Made by a program: the position numbers and the translations under genes
The notes under the pieces: generated by a model
The model's database searches: none
Seen by the model: the letters and a program-made list of their open reading frames with translations, nothing else
Told to the model about the DNA's origin: nothing
NCBI GenBank assembly: GCA_021432605.1
Contig: MU271144.1
Coordinates: forward strand, 2,848,606 to 2,912,605
DNA length: 64,000 nucleotides
Direction: 5' to 3'
Source: Coniochaeta sp. PMI_546
Lineage: Eukaryota > Ascomycota > Sordariomycetes > Coniochaetales > Coniochaetaceae
Shown: in pieces, positions 34,901 through 46,091 of the stretch
Layout of the letters: each line of letters begins with the position of its first letter
How positions within the stretch are numbered: position 1 is the stretch's first letter

Positions 34901-37900
34901 ACAAGAATCCACTTTGATTTGCGTTTCTGTAGCTCGGAGAACGCCGTCTGGGCCGTGACGGACAGGTCCACCCGATGGCCTTCTTCGGACTCTGATGCTG
35001 TCTTGGAGGCGGATTCTCTCTCCGTGATAGTCTTGAGTTGTTCCAGAAACTTATCAGCCATGAACGTGATTGCCGGGAAGTAGTCGACGACGGTCTTCAG
35101 CACCGTGATTGCGTTCCGGATATGCATCCATTCCATTCCACCGAGGCAAGACCTTAGAGCCGTGTTCAGGTTCTTGTGCCAACGGAACAGTAGATCGCGG
35201 AATGAATCGTGCTCCACAAATGCAATGGGCTTTCCATCCTCACTCAACTCAGTGGCAAAGCCTATGTAGGTCCTTGTTTTGGTGCCCGACTTGGTCTTCA
35301 AGCCCAGAGCTTCCTTCTCGTAGAGATCCTTTTTGCCGTGCCATTGTGATAGCTCAGCGAGGATGCACCTCAGAAATCTTGCGAAATGCTCGGCTTCTCG
35401 CACAGTGCATGCGAAGATCAACGACCGCAGGCGATTCTGGTTGAAGAGGCGATCATACAGAGACATGAGCTTGAAGTTCGGTGCTTGACTCTCATGAAGG
35501 AACTTGACCATCCTGAAGCAGTACTCCGCGTCGATGGCTGACAAATGCAAACGGGGAAGTAAGCATTGCTCAAGGATTGTGTCCGATGTGATGTCGACCT
35601 TGGCCAGGCTACCTGGGAACCACAGAGCAGCTCCTTGCGTGAGCTTGACCTTGGTCTTGCTGTAGCGCTCAAGATGGTGCTTGTTTTCGATCTGGATGGC
35701 ATCGGCTCGGTTAAGGAGCTCCCGTTTCTTCTGATCCTTCTTATTCATTCCGGCCCTTGACATGTCAGATCTGTCCTTCATCACATCCTCGGCTTGCTTG
35801 CGCAGTCTAGCATGCTCCGCTGAGTAGCTGTCTTGCGGCAACGTAAGGTCACCAAGCTGGAGAGTCCAGAAGATGGCGTAGAACTCCGGGCTAATTCGGT
35901 CCCAAACACCAGCCTTCGGTATCAGGTCCGGCATTGCGTCGATGACCGGCCGAAGGGGATCGAAGAATGGATCAAGTTTCCGGCCGTTCACCAATGTTTG
36001 CGGCGCGCTCACTTCAGCCGGCGTATCACTACCTTCCTTCTCAACGACCGGCTTGTCGTCCGCGGTGGTGGGCTCCATCAGAACATCGCCGTCGGTGTCA
36101 GCCGAGATATCGATAACTTCGGGCTGCGTCGGTTCTGCCTCCAGAGAGGCAGACGAGAGAGCTTTTGGATTGATGATGCGGTAGATAAGGCTAGCTCTGC
36201 CAATCATAAAGGCGAGCCCGGCGTCGAGGCCATAGTCTCTCATCAGCTGGACGACATCCGGTACGATGGCGTCGAAGTCGGCGGGCTTCAAGTTGCTGCG
36301 GAGCAGATCGAGGTATTGCACGAAGACTTGATGCGTATCGTCGACCATGGTGGCCAAGAGCTTGATGTGTGCCTCGTCTTCCGCCACTTTGTAGATGGCC
36401 GATTGACGGTACTGCGCAATGTTCACTAGGAGCTGCCCGGCGAGTTTGGTGTCGACGAGCGCCTTCATAAGGCGTGCCGAGCTCTTTGCAGACTCTTCCC
36501 GTTTGTCACCCAGGTTTCGGAGCACCTCTCGGCGAAGAACCTCACCTCCTGTCATTGCCCGCAATTGGGCGTCGTTGAAGTCCGCGTCTGAAACCACTCC
36601 ACCCATGGTCGAGATGAGCTCTTTGAGGATGACGAGGTCGGTCGAATTACCGTTGAACAACTGATGGTTCACGTACTGGAGTATTGGCCATGGGTCCATG
36701 ACGCTGTAGCGCTTGAAGACCGTCCCTGAAAATCTCGACAATGCCTGAAGCCACTTGCTAGTCAAGAGGACCGACGTCTCTTGGGTACGACTCCGTTGCT
36801 TTCCGCCCAGAGAGCGCAACAGAGACCAAAGCAGCACGTCATATCCCAGATCCGTGTAGTACTTTGCGCACTCGACGAACACCTGGATCAAGTTGCTGTA
36901 TGATTCGATCTGATCCAGCGCCACCTTGAAAACCACACCTGGAGAGGAAAATGCCGTTTTCGCCAGGGCTCTTGCCATTTGAGGTATGTTCTCAAGGGAC
37001 AGACGCTTCATGTAGCCCAAGGTCTCCAGACGGGTACGGTCAAATGCCGCCTTGATCGGTCGGAGACGAGATATCGGCCCTTCATACCACTCGGAGTAGA
37101 TCTTGTAGCGGACGGTCGTGGGAAATCGGCTCAATAGTGACCAAACTGCGGTCACAGCTGATGTATTGGCTTCTGTCAAGCTCAGGGCGGGTACGAGCAG
37201 ACGACGCAGCAAGTCCTGCCAACGAGCAAGATTGTGTTCTGACCGATCCTCTGCTAAGCTCCTGGTGCCGATAGTGCAGAGCTTCACGATGATGGGAGGA
37301 TCTCTGCCGATGTTGACTCCGGAAATGTTTAGGAACGTGTTGCACAGAGTGAAGACATCGTCAGCGGTCTGGCAGACGGGGACATTGTCCGCCCATTCAT
37401 CCCAGTAGAAGCGATAAACAAGGCCGTCGTGATCAGGGTCGTCAGGAAAGGGCCATCGCAGAGCCTTCTTTTGTCCAGGCGTTGTAAGCCTGACGTTGCC
37501 CTTGGGGACACCGGTTTGATCCAGATCAGGCATAGGCTTCTGGCTGCATGTCGCGTCTACCGAAGACTTCGCACGGCTAGCCTGGAATACCTTCTCGATT
37601 GAATGGTGAATTATGCGGTGGATCAGCGGATAGAGTTCGTCAGGGAAGGCCTCAAGGACCCAGTCGTGGCGGCCGATGATAAACAGAGCTTCTGGGATTG
37701 CACCTATCGTGAGAAGTTGCTTGAGAAGCGGCACCTTCTGGTCCATGGGGTCCGGAAGTGTCGGTTTATCTTCGATCTCTTTGGCCGCTTTCTCAGTGGC
37801 TTCTGGTTTGCTGCCGACATCGCGACTCCTAGTAGGTCCCGGCCCGGAGTCATCAGGCAACGCACCAGCCCTTGTCAACGCGTTCACAGCGCCTCCTGGC

Positions 37901-39513
37901 CGTTTCGCGCGCTCTTCCTCCTCCAGCTCAGCCATCCTCTTTTCTCGAATCGTGCTCATGTTCTCGTCCAGGGGCCAGAGATGAGCCCATAGGTCAGGCA
38001 AAGAAATAAAGCCGATCTTGATCAGAAGTGCTGCGAAATATAGCAAGTTGGCTGGAAGAACGTCCTCGGGGTCCCTTGCTTCAGAAGCGTAGAACCGTAT
38101 CTTAAACCCTAGAAGCTGAGCAGCTACACGATTTCCGGGAGAACGAAGCGTCTTCGTTTCGGCGATCCATGCCCGCTCAGCATCAAGTTCGGGGTCGTCT
38201 GTGGGTTGCGAAGATTTGAGAAGGTCATCCGCAGTCGCGACTTGCCGGCCACCAAGCTCAAAGAAAGCATCGAGGTGTGCCTGTCGTGCCCGGTCCCAAA
38301 AACCAACATCGCGCTTCTGTTGCTCGGCGGCCATCCAAGCCTCGTCTTCGTCACTGTTGAAGTAGTTCTCGTGATCAGGGAAGGCCCAGGGCGGTAGACC
38401 GCCGGTATAGGTCCTTGCGGCATGCGCAACTTGATTCCGTGGCCACCAGGAGCTGATTCTGAGGAGCTTGACAAAGAACCGGAAATGTCTAACGAGAACT
38501 GCGGTAAAAACGTCGAGGGTAACATCCAAGACGCGGCCGACATCCAAGTCAAAAGTGCCAATAAGGCCCTTGACCCTTTCAAACGCTCTCTGAACCGTGG
38601 CCAAGTACGGTTGCTCTCTGTAAGCAGTGGTGAAGAGGTCCGTGGCCAACTTGGAATAGCCTTCCGTCTCTTCGCGAAGCAAATTGTAGTTCGCTTGTCG
38701 GTAGAGGAGGTTCGTGGACAGACGGATACCAACTCTGGCAAAAGTGCCCCTAATGAGACCCATGTGCTGCAGGAACTGGGGGTCGAGCACTTCACGCATC
38801 AACATGGGCGAGATCTCCGTGGCCATCATGAAATCGCGAAGCTGTCCGTGGTAATCGCGCGTTTCAATGTCTATCGAGATGGTATCGAGAAAAAGGACCC
38901 GCGGGTCGAAAGCGAACGTATGTCCGTCATTTTCGGTGTCCGATGAGCCGACAATCTCCTTAACTATCGTGCCTGCATCTGCACCTCCGAGGCGGAGGTC
39001 GACCACGGAGTGGAAGAGTTCTTGAAAGACGGCTGCCAGTTCGACAGCGTCTTCGCCGGCACGCGACCGGATGCCATGCTGGAGAACCTCTTCACGTCCA
39101 TCTCTTGCCCATCTGCTGAGGCGGTCGCTGGTGATGATGGCATAGTCGAATTCGGACTGTATCGGCGAGGTCGGAGGAGCAGGCATGACCGCAGTCGTGT
39201 GAGCTGTTCCTGGTGTTTGGGGGGCCGTCTTCTCGGATGCACTCGGAGGCCGTAGTTGGGTCGGGGATACCGGAGCGGCAGCTGAAGAGTTGGAGGGAGC
39301 AGAGGTCGGCGCTGGACCTGAGTTGTTGTAAGATTGGCCAGAGTCGCGCCGGTCACCTCTGCGCGCTGGTCTACCTCCGCGGCCGCCTCGTGAGTTGTCC
39401 GAGTTGCCTCTATCGTGCTGCCCTAGGTTCGTATCGCCGGGCCGATGCGGCGAGGGTCGGTTGGCGCCAGCATCGCTAGGGCCCCTCTCGGGCCTCTTTC
39501 GCTTGGGAGGCAT
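31905..39513 (-). CDS. THO2: THO complex subunit 2 (Tho2/THOC2)
   Basis: Two exons, 39513-34879 and 34817-31905, 2515 aa. Tho2 is the scaffold of the THO complex, which couples transcription elongation to mRNA packaging and export and limits R-loops. Exon 1 (1545 aa) carries a disordered basic start (MPPKRKRPERG) and the THOC2 N-terminal, middle and C-terminal helical domains (DYAIITSDRLSRWARDGREEVL; FLDTISIDIETRDYHGQLRDF; LPQDSYSAEHARLRKQAEDV). The 61-bp intron ends CAGAG; only the downstream AG keeps frame (ACG|GCA). Exon 2 encodes a 970-residue tail made almost entirely of Arg, Ser, Asp, Pro and Gly, with repeats such as REPRDSREPRDHREPHPRDS. The frame is open 81 codons upstream of 39513 with another ATG at 39756, but that stretch lacks the character of the protein and is probably leader. 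Confidence 0.95.
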
Positions 39514-40257
39514 GCTGCACTCAGATACCCTGATCCGATCTGGGTTGCATTGATTGTGGTGCAAGAAAAGCTCGTCAAGGAAGGTAAAGCCACGGAGGTC
39601 TGGAGGTGGACTTCTGTGGAGGAATTCTCGAATGTCTGATGGCCTCTCTCTGCCGTCTGGAGAAGGTGCAAAGCAGGTGGCAGAAAGGTCGAAGAGGACC
39701 GTCGTGGTTGGGTAAATAAAGGTTTCTATTGTCAGGCGACCGTAAATGAGTGACAATAGTTAAGAAAAGAGGTGGAGTGGTTATCGACGGCCAGCGGCCT
39801 TTGTCCATTGAGGTTCAGATTTTGGACGTCAGCGTGTCGCGTCACAAGAAAGCTGCAGGGCTTCAAGGTGAACCTGGAAGCTCCACTCTCTCACCGTCCG
39901 ATACAGAGGCCGGGCCCCCACCTTTGAAGAGCACGGGCCATAATTTTGGCAAGCTGACTAACAAGTTACTTGTGGGGTACTAGGTATGGTAGGCCAGCGC
40001 CAAGAGTACCTTGGTACCTCTCTGTGGTCGCTTGGAACTTGATTGATTCAGATTTTAGGGTGGATTGCGCAATTCGGAGCTGGCTCTCAGTGTAAAAGTG
40101 CCATTCCCTACATATCGCCGCCCGCTACGGTGCCTCATCTCTGACTCAGATCATCTCACAAAAAGGTTCATACAGCCTAAGCCTGTTTCATCATTATCCA
40201 TTTGCCGTATTATCACCAGAAAAGATCAACAGGGTCCAGCACAAGGACGAGTTCAAG
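39514..40257. promoter_or_regulatory. Divergent promoter region of THO2 and MET2
   Basis: 744 bp between two divergent starts. The only clear motif is a Gcn4/CPC-1 site near MET2 (separate entry). No other gene fits. Confidence 0.6.
40142..40148 (+). promoter_or_regulatory. Gcn4/CPC-1-type site TGACTCA
   Basis: A perfect AP-1-like heptamer 110 bp upstream of the MET2 ATG. Gcn4 (yeast) and CPC-1/CpcA (filamentous fungi) bind it in the general amino-acid control response. That it functions here is inferred from position and from MET2's biosynthetic role. Confidence 0.6.
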
Positions 40258-42001
40258 ATGACGGCAGACCGTCCGAATTCGGTGCATAAATATGGTGAGT
40301 AAATCCTCAAGATTGGCTCGTGACGCATGCACCATAAAAATGATTAAAGAAGAGTGACTGAATACTTCCAAGAAAGAACCCAGAGCCAGCCTGAGAACCC
40401 GTTCGCTGCTCTCATTCCGCATCAGCAAATCGCCATAATACCGTCATTTACCCTGGAGTCTGGAGTTACTCTCAAGAATGTGCCTGTGGCCTACACCACC
40501 CGCGGCAAACTGTCTCCTAAAGGGGACAATGCCATGGTAATCTGCCATGCTCTGACTGGAAGCGCCGATGTCAGTGACTGGTGGGGGCCTCTCCTCGGTG
40601 GTCCCGGCCGAGCTTTTGATACATCACGCTTCTTCGTCGTCTGCATGAACAGCCTGGGCAGTCCATATGGTACCGCGAGTCCGGTCACGGCTAAGGACGG
40701 CGACCCGAGCAAGGGTAGATATGGTCCTGAGTTCCCTTTAACGACTATAAGGGACGATGTGAGGTGAGTTTCCGGTACTTCCAGATGTCCATCAACCCCA
40801 TGCTAACAAACAAAAAGGCTACACAAGCTTCTCCTGGACGACCTAGGCGTCCGCCAAGTGGCGGCATGTATCGGAGGCTCCCTCGGAGGCATGTTCGTCC
40901 TTGAGTGGGCATATTTCGGGAAGGACTATGTCCGATGCATCGTACCCATCGCCACGTCGAGCAGACACAGCGCCTGGTGCATCAGCTGGGGGGAGGCTCA
41001 GCGCCAGAGCATATACGCAGATCCCAAGTACGATGACGGCTATTATTCCTTTGACGACCCGCCCGTGACGGGTCTAGGGGCTGCGCGTATGGCTGCACTG
41101 TTGACGTATCGAAGCCGAAACTCGTTCGAAGCTCGCTTTGGACGCAACATACCCGATGCATCCAGGCGCCAGACTATAAGAGAACGGCCGACACCAAGCA
41201 CGCCAGACGAGGCTCATTTCCACATACACAACGATGGCCACAAGGTGAAGCGAAGCAGCCTATCTCGGACGAATAGCGCAGTCGGCAGCCCTCCGGCATT
41301 GGAAACCTCACCAGCCGGCTCGGGCGCCATGACCCCCGACCCTCAGTTCCACGGACCACAAAAGGGGACTCTGACCGGAGGGGAGACGTTACCGAACGGG
41401 TCGACATACTTCTCTGCACAATCCTATCTGCGCTACCAGGGCGAAAAGTTCGTCAAGCGCTTCGATAGCAACTGCTATATCGCCATGACGAGGAAGCTCG
41501 ACACGCACGATGTCAGCCGTGGGCGCGCGGACAGTGTTGCCGAAGCGCTGAAGATGATCGAGCAGCCCACACTAGTGCTAGGGATCGAGAGTGACGGTCT
41601 CTTCACCTTTGCCGAGCAACAAGAGCTTGCAGAGTACATCCCTAATGCCAGACTGGGGCGCATCGAATCTCCAGAGGTTAGTGCGACTACCTGTTGCTTC
41701 TCCAATTCCCAGTCTTCTAAACCGAGTTCAAGCGACCTAACCACAACCTAGGGGCACGATGCGTTCTTGTTGATGTTTAGCGCGGTAAACGAGTACGTCT
41801 TGGGCTTTCTTCGTGAGGTGCTGCCTGATATCATGGATAAAGAGGGTAACTCCGACGGTGTCGAGAGTTCGGTTGGTACACTTACTAAGAGTAGCACCTT
41901 TGGCGAGGCTGAAGTTGAGGTAAGATTTATATCCTGCTCCTTTAGCATCACCGGCCGTCTAACCTGGATTCAAACTGCTCTAGGACATCACTGCATGGTG
42001 A
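40258..42001 (+). CDS. MET2: Homoserine O-acetyltransferase
   Basis: Five exons: 40258-40294, 40355-40763, 40818-41676, 41752-41919 and 41984-42001, 496 aa. The enzyme transfers acetyl from acetyl-CoA to homoserine, the entry step to methionine and cysteine via sulfhydrylation. It has the alpha/beta-hydrolase fold: GGSLGGM puts the nucleophile at Ser170; Asp408 (ESDGLF) and His437 (GHDAF) complete the triad; NSLGSPYG and DDVRLHKLLLDDLG are family motifs. A low-complexity insertion of about 90 residues (about 275-360, with SRTNSAVGSPP) sits in the lid region, as in other filamentous fungi. The last exon encodes only DITAW and the stop. Acceptor 40354 (GAAGAG) was chosen because it alone gives HKYVTEYFQ. 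Homoserine succinyltransferases of the same fold are the main alternative. Confidence 0.94.
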
Positions 42002-42786
42002 GCATGTTTGGGAAGTTGTCGTATGTAGAACAGCAAGCCAAATGCTCTCTCAGATATATCCACCGTAAATTTGATGAAAGATGCGAGTGAAACTCTGTGC
42101 CAGACAAGGTAGGCAAAGGGGCTCATGAGCAAGAGCTTCGTCGCCGTCATGCTGTGATGCCACTAGTATCGTTCTGTAAATGCCTCCAGTATATAATCAA
42201 CCTCATCATCTTTGCATAAAAAAAAAAGCAAAATCATGAGGCTCGCGTTTCCGTCACCGAAGCGCGCAAATGCCAAGGGTTTGAGAGATGTGAACGAAGT
42301 TCGCACACGAAGACTCGAACAAGGGGACCGATGCGACTGAAGCGCACGTTCCAGCGGGAAGATCGACAATTGGTCGGATCGAGGTAGGCGTCCGACAGGG
42401 GTCGTGAGCTGACAGGGGGTCTTCTGGGTGGCTTACTCCGACGAAATTCTGCGGCGTATACATAATGAAGCTCCCAAGACAGCTCCGTTGTGATGGGTAT
42501 GTGATATGTTTCGATATAAGGCGCAAGTGTCCTAGGGCTTCCTATGAGTGGTGCCAGCCCGGGATGATGGCTCGAACACATGCCTGACACTGCTCCCCTG
42601 CACGTCGGCCACTCTGCAACCTACAGCAGTCATGCTTGCTGAACGTACCACTGCGTGCTCTCATTGCTTCTCGGGACAGGACGCCCGAATCCAGTGGTCC
42701 TCGTCTTCAGTTCATGTCTGTGAGTCGACATTCGCAGTAGCCCCAGCCTACCTTTAGTTGCGTATCGTCGCCGATGCGGCTCGCTC

Positions 42787-42792
42787 CACGTG
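42787..42792. promoter_or_regulatory. CACGTG box (Pho4/NUC-1-type)
   Basis: Reads CCACGTGTACGTACGTGTAC around the core, 446 bp upstream of the transporter start. Its flanks fit Pho4 less well than the second box. Confidence 0.5.
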
Positions 42793-42850
42793 TACGTACG
42801 TGTACCCCTTATTCTATCCGGTACCAGTGTGCCGAGTATTGGACAAGCAT

Positions 42851-42859
42851 CCCACGTGC
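42851..42859 (-). promoter_or_regulatory. High-affinity Pho4/NUC-1-type site GCACGTGGG
   Basis: The minus strand reads exactly GCACGTGGG, the strong Pho4 site known from the yeast PHO genes, 379 bp upstream of the phosphate-transporter ATG. In Neurospora the orthologous factor is NUC-1. The motif is seen; regulation by phosphate is inference. Confidence 0.65.
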
Positions 42860-43223
42860 TTTCTAGACATCCATGGATGCATGTTTCTGATATCTGCTTG
42901 GGAACGACCTCGACGCACCACCCTAGGCCCTGCGGCGTCAAAACCAAGGGCTTTTGCTATTGGTCCTCTCCATCTCTCGTCATCTCCTTAAAGTCGGGCC
43001 ACCGCGCCCTGACGATCGTCGCCTTGTAGTAGTCTTCCCCGAGCCTCCGTCAGATATCTTATGGTCCACCTTTAAGGGTCCTCATTCCTCAACTGCTTGG
43101 TCTAATAACTTCTTGACCTAGACACAGCGATCATTTCCCATTAGGCTGCAATTAATCCCTTAATGTAACCACGCGCATTCCGCTGCTTCGAGGACTCTCT
43201 AGCAAGGTATCGCTGCGATTGTG

Positions 43224-43277
43224 ATGGATACTACGCTATGTCTACAGACAAGATGGACATGCTTCCGCAACCCATGA
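43224..43277 (+). other. Upstream ORF overlapping the transporter start
   Basis: 17 codons (MDTTLCLQTRWTCFRNP, then TGA) start 14 bases before the transporter ATG in another frame and end inside its exon 1. The uORF context is G at -3 and G at +4. Whether the mRNA includes it is unknown. Confidence 0.45.
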
Positions 43278-45746
43278 TTCCCACCACGTCACATCGAACC
43301 ACTGGAGGCAATAGGGCCTTCCACAACTTCGGTATGCTCAGTCACAGTCACCCACGGTTCGAACATCAACTGATACGGAGTAGCAAATGACTATTCACAT
43401 ATCACGGATCCCAACCTTAGAAGACGTCTTGCCTTGTCAGATATCGACAAGGTCCCCTTCGGGCTATATCGTGCGTACTATACTGTTCAAAGTATTAGGA
43501 TGTTCGAGAATTTAACCCTTGGTTGCCAGATGTGCGAGCCGTGTTAGTCGCCGGCGTCGGGTTCTTCTTGGATTCGTACTCTATATTCGCCATCAACCTC
43601 ATCACCACCTTCCTCGGTGTCGTCTTCTGGGAGGGCTCGAAGAGCGCCAACGGCTTCGGCGGCAACAATGGGGTCCTGCCCACGTCGGTGAGCCAGACGC
43701 TCAAAGCGTCCACGAGTGCCGGCATCGTCATCGGCCAGGTACTCTTCGGCTGGCTAGCCGACATCTTTGGTCGGAGGAGGATGTACGGCATCGAACTGGG
43801 GATTATCGTATTGTCGACCCTGAACTGCGCGCTGGCGAGTCCGAGTCAGTCGATGAGCTCGACGGGCCTGTTGACCTTTTGGCGAGTCGTCTTGGTAAGA
43901 CGCGCCCTTCATTCCTAGCACTGCGAGATATGGAACTAAAGATACGGCAGGGCATCGGGATAGGGGGCGACTACCCCTTATCTGCAGTGATCACGTCTGA
44001 GTGAGTCTCACTTTCTCTTGCCGTCGGTATTCCAGTATTCAAGCAATAACGCGGTCTTCCCCTCGTTCTTCAGACACTGACACAGGTCTATAGGTTCGCT
44101 CCAACTCGATGGAGAGGCGCAATGATGGCTGCAGTCTTCTCCTTACAGGGAATAGGGTGTGTATATATGCCATACACGTGTGCTTACTGCAATACTGACT
44201 GTGATAGGCAACTCGCATGCGCCCTCGTAGCCCTGATCGTCACGGTGGCATTCAAGAAGTCGTTCATCAACGTCAAAAGCGTCAGCAGCTGCGACTACGC
44301 CTGCCAGGTCGCAGCCGACCGCTCGTGGCGCATCATCGTTGGCGTGGGAGCCGTCCCAGCCATTTGCGCCCTGTACTACCGCATCACCATCCCCGAGACC
44401 CCTCGCTACACCTTCGACGTGGCCCACGATGTCGAGAAGGCGGATGCAGATCTGAAAGCCTACTTGGATTCTAGATCCAAGGGCTATGTTGATCCGGTGC
44501 AGCGAGCACGCATGCTCCAGATGACATCATTTACCCTGAAAGTCCCGGCGGCCTCATGGGCAGATATGTTCCACTACTTCGGCCAGTGGAAGAACCTACA
44601 AATCCTCGTGGGCACTACACTCTCCTGGTTCTTCCTAGTAAGCCCTACCACGAAATACCCTTTACCAAGCTAACCTCCGCTAACCTTCCCTTCCCATAGG
44701 ACCTAGCCTTCTACGGCCTCGGGCTGAACAACACCATCGTCCTCCAAGCAATAGGCTACTCCACCGGCCCAACCCTCTACCACACCCTATACAACAACGC
44801 CGTGGGCATGATCATCCTCGCCTGCGCGGGGAGTCTGCCGGGCTACTGGACCGCGGTCCTGACCATCGACACCCTGGGCCGGAAGCCCCTGCAGATCATC
44901 GGCTTCGTCTTCCTCACCATCCTCTTCGCCATCGTCGGCTTCGCCTGGAGCAGCCTGTCCGAGGGCTCGCTGCTGGCGCTGTACATCATGGCCCAGTTCT
45001 TCTTCAACTGGGGGCCCAACACCACCACCTTCATCATCCCGGGCGAGTGCTTCCCGACCCGGTACAGGTCGACGGGCCACGGCCTGTCGGCCGCCATGGG
45101 CAAGATCGGCGCCATCGTGGCGCAGGTCATCTCCATCCCGCTGCTGGCCAGGGACCAGCACGACTGCGCCGCGGGGGCGTCGTGTCCTTCGCCTTGGTTG
45201 GACAAGCTGATGCAGATATTTGCGCTGTTCATGCTGGCTGGGACGATCGTGACGCTGTTGGTGCCGGAGACAAAAGGGTGGACGTTGGAGGAACTTGCTG
45301 GCGAGAAACCGACGGGGTATGATGCCGTCGACAGGCCCGAGGCGACCGGCTGGAGGAGGTGGAACCCGTTTTCCGGCGGACGGCCCGCGGGATTTTGGGC
45401 CTCGAGGGGCGGAAGTGGTGGTGCTAGTTTCCGGAGCGGACGGAGTCCGAGGATGGGGATCATGACGAGTCCTGAGTTGGCGGCGCAGGGACGGTCGGCA
45501 GCGAGCGGGTCGAAGAATGGGGAGAAGAGGAGGTGGGGGATGGGCCGGGGTGGCGAACGTGGTGGGAGCGGCGAGAGCAGCCATGCTATTGTTGAAAGAG
45601 GTGGATCGCAGGATGGTGTCGAAGAGATTCCGGTTGCGCCGGCGAGTGTCCTACCTGGTTGGGGTGCCGGATGGGGGAGGGTAGAGGGCGGACAACATGG
45701 GGCTACGAATATCCAACTACATGATGTGGGGAGCTTGTTGAAGTGA
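43238..45746 (+). CDS. PHO84: High-affinity phosphate:H+ symporter, Pho84-like (MFS)
   Basis: Seven exons: 43238-43331, 43384-43470, 43530-43894, 43951-44000, 44094-44156, 44208-44637 and 44700-45746, 711 aa. It is a plasma-membrane importer of inorganic phosphate of the PHS family. Seen: GGNRAFHNFANDYSHI and DPNLRRRLAL at the amino end, HVRAVLVAGVGFFLDSYSIF starting TM1, the MFS loop GWLADIFGRRRMYG, the phosphate-transporter signature GIGIGGDYPLSAVITSEF, and a closing PETKGWTLEEL. The core thus fits the usual 570-590 aa, but about 120 extra residues rich in Gly, Ser and Arg follow. All six introns keep phase and restore family motifs. Upstream Pho4-type boxes support control by phosphate starvation. 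It converges on the dynamin gene, with 345 bp between the stops. Confidence 0.94.
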
Positions 45747-46091
45747 GCCTGCATATAGGTAGAAGTGTTGTACATCTTTGGCGTTTAGACTATGGGATTC
45801 GAGGCGCTGGAGGAAAGATTCGGGTGTTCATTAGACAAGAGTTCGATCATGCTGCGAAATGACAAGACATTAGGGTTCCCCAGTCCTTGGTTTGTGTCTG
45901 ACAAAGTGTATTATCATCTACCGGCCATGTCGAAAGAAATACCTTTCATAAACGCCACAGGAAACTGAGGACGGAAGCAAGGCGGTTTTGATACATGCGG
46001 TGAGAGACAGCACCAAAAACGAATGACGCAAGATAGGACGACAGATGAACCCTCTTGCCCAAGGCCCTTCACAGCCGTTAGCGCAGAACAC
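45747..46091. other. Short convergent intergenic region
   Basis: 3' flanks of the phosphate transporter and the dynamin gene. Nothing else seen. Confidence 0.6.

Larger units (their letters stand above)
42002..43237. promoter_or_regulatory. MET2 3' flank and promoter region of the phosphate transporter
   Basis: No gene is supported. It contains two CACGTG boxes (42787-42792 and 42853-42858) and a short uORF at the right end (separate entries). Confidence 0.6.

Noticed and set aside
39514-39756. An 81-codon N-terminal extension of THO2 from the ATG at 39756
   Set aside because: The extension has no similarity in style to Tho2 amino ends, while MPPKRKRPERG at 39513 is a typical start; most likely 5' leader.
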